Shown in pieces: positions 61,613-64,000 of a DNA stretch of 64,000 nt. The DNA lies in NCBI RefSeq assembly GCF_036924715.1, contig NZ_JAZHSB010000001.1, positions 5,757,001-5,821,000 on the forward strand, in the 5' to 3' direction. The first letter of the stretch is position 1, and each line of letters starts with the position of its first letter. The position numbers and the translations under genes are program-made. This DNA comes from Bradyrhizobium sp. AZCC 1721 (GTDB lineage Bacteria; Pseudomonadota; Alphaproteobacteria; Rhizobiales; Xanthobacteraceae). The notes beneath the pieces were generated by a model. That model was not told the origin of the DNA. It was given only the letters and a program-made list of their open reading frames with translations, and did no database searches.

Positions 61613-62011
61613 CTACTTCGCGCCGTCTTTCGGCGTCGCCGCATCCTTCGCAGCAGGCGCTGAATCCTTCGCCGTGGGCGCAGCGGTCTTCTTCGCATCC
61701 TCCGCCGCCTTGTTCTGCGCCGCCTGCAACTCGCCGACCAGCTTTTGCAAGCCGATGACCGCGTTCTTCAGCGCCTCGATCTGCCGGTTGGCGGCATCAG
61801 TTTTCTGCTGATGGTCGGTGGTGAGTTTTGTGATCGTCTTCTGCAGGAAGTCGACATTGCTCTGCAGGCAAGAGGTGCGCCGCTCCATGGTTTTTTCGAC
61901 GGTGCAGATCTCGATGCCGGGAACGTCCTGCGCGTGGACGCTCGCCGGCAACAAAGCCATCAGCAGCGCGATGGCGACGATCATGATCCTGGGCGTCGGA
62001 GCAATCATCAA
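61613..62011 (-). CDS. Secreted coiled-coil protein
   Basis: A 132-residue protein with a signal peptide (IMIVAIALLMALLPASVHAQ, start at 62011, 62008 or 61984). After IEICTVEKTMERRTSCLQSN comes a coiled-coil helix (FLQKTITKLTTDHQQKTDAA, then QIEALKNAVIGLQKLVGELQ) and a repetitive Ala/Lys/Thr tail. Two cysteines could form a disulfide. Perhaps a periplasmic stalk-like protein. Function unknown. Convergent with the enolase-superfamily gene. Confidence 0.7.
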   Translation of the reverse strand: MMIAPTPRIMIVAIALLMALLPASVHAQDVPGIEICTVEKTMERRTSCLQSNVDFLQKTITKLTTDHQQKTDAANRQIEALKNAVIGLQKLVGELQAAQNKAAEDAKKTAAPTAKDSAPAAKDAATPKDGAK

Positions 62012-62202
62012 AATCCTCGTTCCACAAGCATCTCACGCAGGGGAACGTCTATCACGGCAATTTGCGCGAAGCAGGGCCCCGTCCCCAGAGATACCATACT
62101 GATACCTCATTCAGGCGTTGTGCTTCATCCCGTTAACAGTGGATGGATTTCGCCGCACCTCAAACCGGTGTGTTTGCCGGCTGCGGCAGTGGAGATTGAT
62201 TG

Positions 62203-62436
62203 ATGGCAACGCGTGAAAAACGACTGGCGCAGTTCGACGGCAACGGGGAGCCGCCGCCGAACCTGCCGGTGGAAGTTCTTTGCGAGGATCACAGCGGAAC
62301 CTATCAACTGCCGTTCGCCTGCCGATGGATCGACGGTCAATGGCGCAATGACAGGACCGGCGGCATGGTCGAGGCCACCGTGGTCGGTTGGCGACTGCCG
62401 CGGCCGAGATCTGAAAACGCCGCGGAAAGGCCCTGA
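62203..62436 (+). CDS. Small conserved hypothetical protein
   Basis: A 77-residue protein: MATREKRLAQFDGNGEPPPN then VEVLCEDHSGTYQLPFACRW and DRTGGMVEATVVGWRLP. GGAG lies nine bases before the ATG at 62203. Two cysteines. Looks like a small beta-rich cytoplasmic protein; not recognised further. Confidence 0.6.
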   Translation: MATREKRLAQFDGNGEPPPNLPVEVLCEDHSGTYQLPFACRWIDGQWRNDRTGGMVEATVVGWRLPRPRSENAAERP

Positions 62437-62519
62437 GCCGTCGCAGATTGCGTCAAAATGCGACGGATGCGCGCGGAACTTTAAGGTTCGGAACAGCTAC
62501 GGAACGAACCGCGCCCGAA

Positions 62520-62657
62520 TCACTGATTTGGTGCCGTACGCTCCTGTTCACGGCTAGATGTCGGGCGCCATCCCAGCCGGCGCACCACATAAAGCACCAC
62601 AGCAATCGGTCGCAGCCAGCGGCCGACGACAAAGGTTAATTCCTCGGCGGATGACAT
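62520..62657 (-). CDS. Possible tiny protein after the cupin gene
   Basis: A 45-residue frame: MSSAEELTFVVGRWLRPIAV then VLYVVRRLGWRP, with a possible membrane helix. The ATG at 62657 lies six bases beyond the cupin stop, and GGAG inside the end of the cupin gene can serve as ribosome site. Unrecognised; weak support. Confidence 0.35.
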   Translation of the reverse strand: MSSAEELTFVVGRWLRPIAVVLYVVRRLGWRPTSSREQERTAPNQ

Positions 62658-62662
62658 GGCGG

Positions 62663-63097
62663 TCAGCTCCACGGCGTGGGCGGCGGCACCTTGTCGATCG
62701 CAGGAGGGACGTCGACGGTCTTGAAGTCGGCGGGGCTGACGATCTCGAGGTACTCCATGTCCTTCGAGTAATCGTACAGGTAATGCGTGATGCCCGGCCG
62801 CTGATGCACGACATCGCCGGCCTGCACCAGGGTCGACTTGTCCTCATACATGAAGCGCGCCCAGCCCTTGGTCATGATCACGATCTGGAATTCGCATTCG
62901 TGCTTGTGCCAGCCGGTGCCCTCTTCAGGCGGCAAGTCGGGGTTGGCCTTGACCAGGTGGCAAATCACCTGCCCGCCGGTGGCATCGGCAATGCCGAGAT
63001 CGCGGTACAGGAAGAAGTCGCGCAGACCTCCGCCCTTGAACTCGGTATCGCCGGGTTTGACGTGCGAGAATTTACTGACGATGGCCTGCTGGTTCAT
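62663..63097 (-). CDS. Cupin domain protein
   Basis: A 144-residue single cupin. First motif GTGWHKHECEFQIVIMTKGW with the His-x-His and Glu metal ligands, second motif AGDVVHQRPGITHYLYDYS. The N-terminal part has SHVKPGDTEFKGGGLRDFF. Start at 63097 with GGAGG upstream. Could be a dioxygenase, isomerase or sensor; substrate unknown. The ORF extends upstream of 63097 but that part is not conserved in character; 63098-63398 holds nothing I recognise. Confidence 0.85.
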   Translation of the reverse strand: MNQQAIVSKFSHVKPGDTEFKGGGLRDFFLYRDLGIADATGGQVICHLVKANPDLPPEEGTGWHKHECEFQIVIMTKGWARFMYEDKSTLVQAGDVVHQRPGITHYLYDYSKDMEYLEIVSPADFKTVDVPPAIDKVPPPTPWS

Positions 63098-63398
63098 GGA
63101 AACCTCCACGGTTTTTGTTCGCGAGACCGCGAGGCAAGGCGTCCAAATTTTCGGCAGCGTCGCATCGTCGCGTTCACGGCTGCATGTTGCTATGCGAAAT
63201 CCACGCCAGTCGCGCTGCAATGCAGCGGTCGCCGGCATCGGTGTAGCGAACCGCTTGGCCGGAGGCAGAAATCCGGTTTCGGCAGCGTGCGAAAAAATGG
63301 CGAACGGGTCGGCCGCACACAGATCACGACCGATACCGGCTTGAGCAAGCCTGCCCGTTGCCTGAGCCGTCCAAACGGGCATGCCGCGCCAGGCCTGC

Positions 63399-64000
63399 CT
63401 AATATTCGACCTCGAGTTCCTCGATATCAGCCGGCTCGGCCTTGGCGGCCTCGATCCATTCCTGCATCTCTGGCATCGCCATGATGGTACTGGCGTAGGC
63501 AGCGAGGACGGGCTCGAGCTGGACGTCATAAGTCATGAAACGGGTCACGACGGGCGCGTACATGGCGTCCGCCATGGTGCGCTCGCCGAACAGGAACGGC
63601 CCGCCTGATTCCGCAAGGCATTCGCGCCAGATGGTGCAGACCCGGTCGATATCGGCCTGCGCGCGCGACCAGATCTTGAAGCCGGGGAAATAGCCCTTCA
63701 GGTTGACCGGCAGCGAGGCACGCAGGGTGGTGAAGCCGGAATGGATTTCACCGCAGATCGAGCGGCAATGGGCGCGCCGGATCCGGTCGGCCGGCAGCAG
63801 GCCAGCGCCGGGCATGGCCTCGTTGAGGTATTCCGCGATCGCCAGCGTATCCCAGATGGTGGCGCCGTCGTGGCGCAGGCACGGCACCAGGATCGACGAC
63901 GACAGCAGCAGGATTTCGGCCCGCGCCGAGGCATCGTCGGGAGCGGTGATGACCTCCTCGAATTCGAGACCTGAGAATTTCGCGAGCAGCCAGCCGCGCA
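63399..64000 (-). CDS. Glutathione S-transferase family protein (partial)
   Basis: The end of a gene that continues beyond the window. Visible protein starts RGWLLAKFSGLEFEEV, the N-terminal thioredoxin-fold half, through VPCLRHDGATIWDTLAIAEY where the Glu/Asp-Thr/Ser motif for glutathione binding is located. The all-helical C-terminal half has FLFGERTMADAMYAPVVTRF, a family-typical buried Asp motif. Conjugates glutathione to electrophiles or acts as an isomerase; class not assigned. The N-terminus is missing, perhaps 10-20 residues. Confidence 0.88.
   Translation of the reverse strand, partial: RGWLLAKFSGLEFEEVITAPDDASARAEILLLSSSILVPCLRHDGATIWDTLAIAEYLNEAMPGAGLLPADRIRRAHCRSICGEIHSGFTTLRASLPVNLKGYFPGFKIWSRAQADIDRVCTIWRECLAESGGPFLFGERTMADAMYAPVVTRFMTYDVQLEPVLAAYASTIMAMPEMQEWIEAAKAEPADIEELEVEY

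Overview
The window is high-GC chromosomal DNA from an alphaproteobacterium, most likely Bradyrhizobium or a close relative in the Nitrobacteraceae. The basis is family recognition plus sequence features: a long-form isocitrate lyase divergent from a ScfR/RamB-type regulator, small rhizobial families (DUF4170, DUF2277, DUF1993, DUF2380), a perfect Irr/ICE-like palindrome upstream of bacterioferritin, and many intergenic palindromic repeats of the rhizobial kind. No rRNA, tRNA, CRISPR array, complete insertion sequence or prophage was recognised.

Layout. 1-5.6 kb: end of a KefB-like antiporter, a frameshifted GNAT acetyltransferase, a glycosyltransferase/membrane-protein pair, a NUDIX hydrolase and a metallophosphoesterase. 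5.9-9.5 kb: DUF4170, isocitrate lyase and its probable regulator. 9.5-12.6 kb: repeats, a small secreted protein, a Cys4 protein, a VOC protein, and DinB coupled to an odd GyrB-like protein. 12.7-16.4 kb: three-subunit molybdenum hydroxylase. 16.7-23.7 kb: lytic transglycosylase, small enzymes, and an SDR-P450 operon. 23.9-28.9 kb: short genes, a frameshifted quinone-oxidoreductase-like gene between direct repeats, an alpha/beta hydrolase and a PPOX flavoprotein. 29.1-35.2 kb: bacterioferritin and its ferredoxin, two paralogous glycine-rich secreted proteins, a second transglycosylase with a UPF0114 protein, and EttA. 35.8-44.8 kb: dehydrogenases, an L,D-transpeptidase, two rhodaneses, a VWA protein and a MoxR ATPase. 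44.8-48.3 kb: a Baeyer-Villiger monooxygenase, then an AT-richer two-gene cassette, then a rearranged copy of the monooxygenase 3' end. 48.4-52.4 kb: an O-methyltransferase divergent from a vanA-gntR-vanB operon. 52.4-64 kb: secreted and small proteins, a DMT transporter, GMC oxidoreductase, SMP-30 hydrolase, AraC regulator, enolase-superfamily enzyme, cupin and a partial glutathione transferase.

How it works together. Much of the content is catabolic and accessory: glyoxylate shunt with its regulator, Mo hydroxylase, P450/SDR, Baeyer-Villiger oxidation, O-demethylation (vanA/vanB) next to O-methylation, and sugar-acid type enzymes. A cell-envelope theme (two MltB-type transglycosylases, one L,D-transpeptidase) and an iron-storage pair are interspersed. 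Three genes carry apparent single-base frameshifts, which may be true decay or sequence error.

The best candidate for something undescribed is the cassette at 46.5-48.0 kb: a two-helix membrane protein translationally overlapping a secreted HExxH metalloprotease, flanked by two copies of the monooxygenase 3' end. The second is the compact degenerate GyrB-like protein coupled to a DinB gene at 11.5-12.5 kb. Both are inferences from reading alone.
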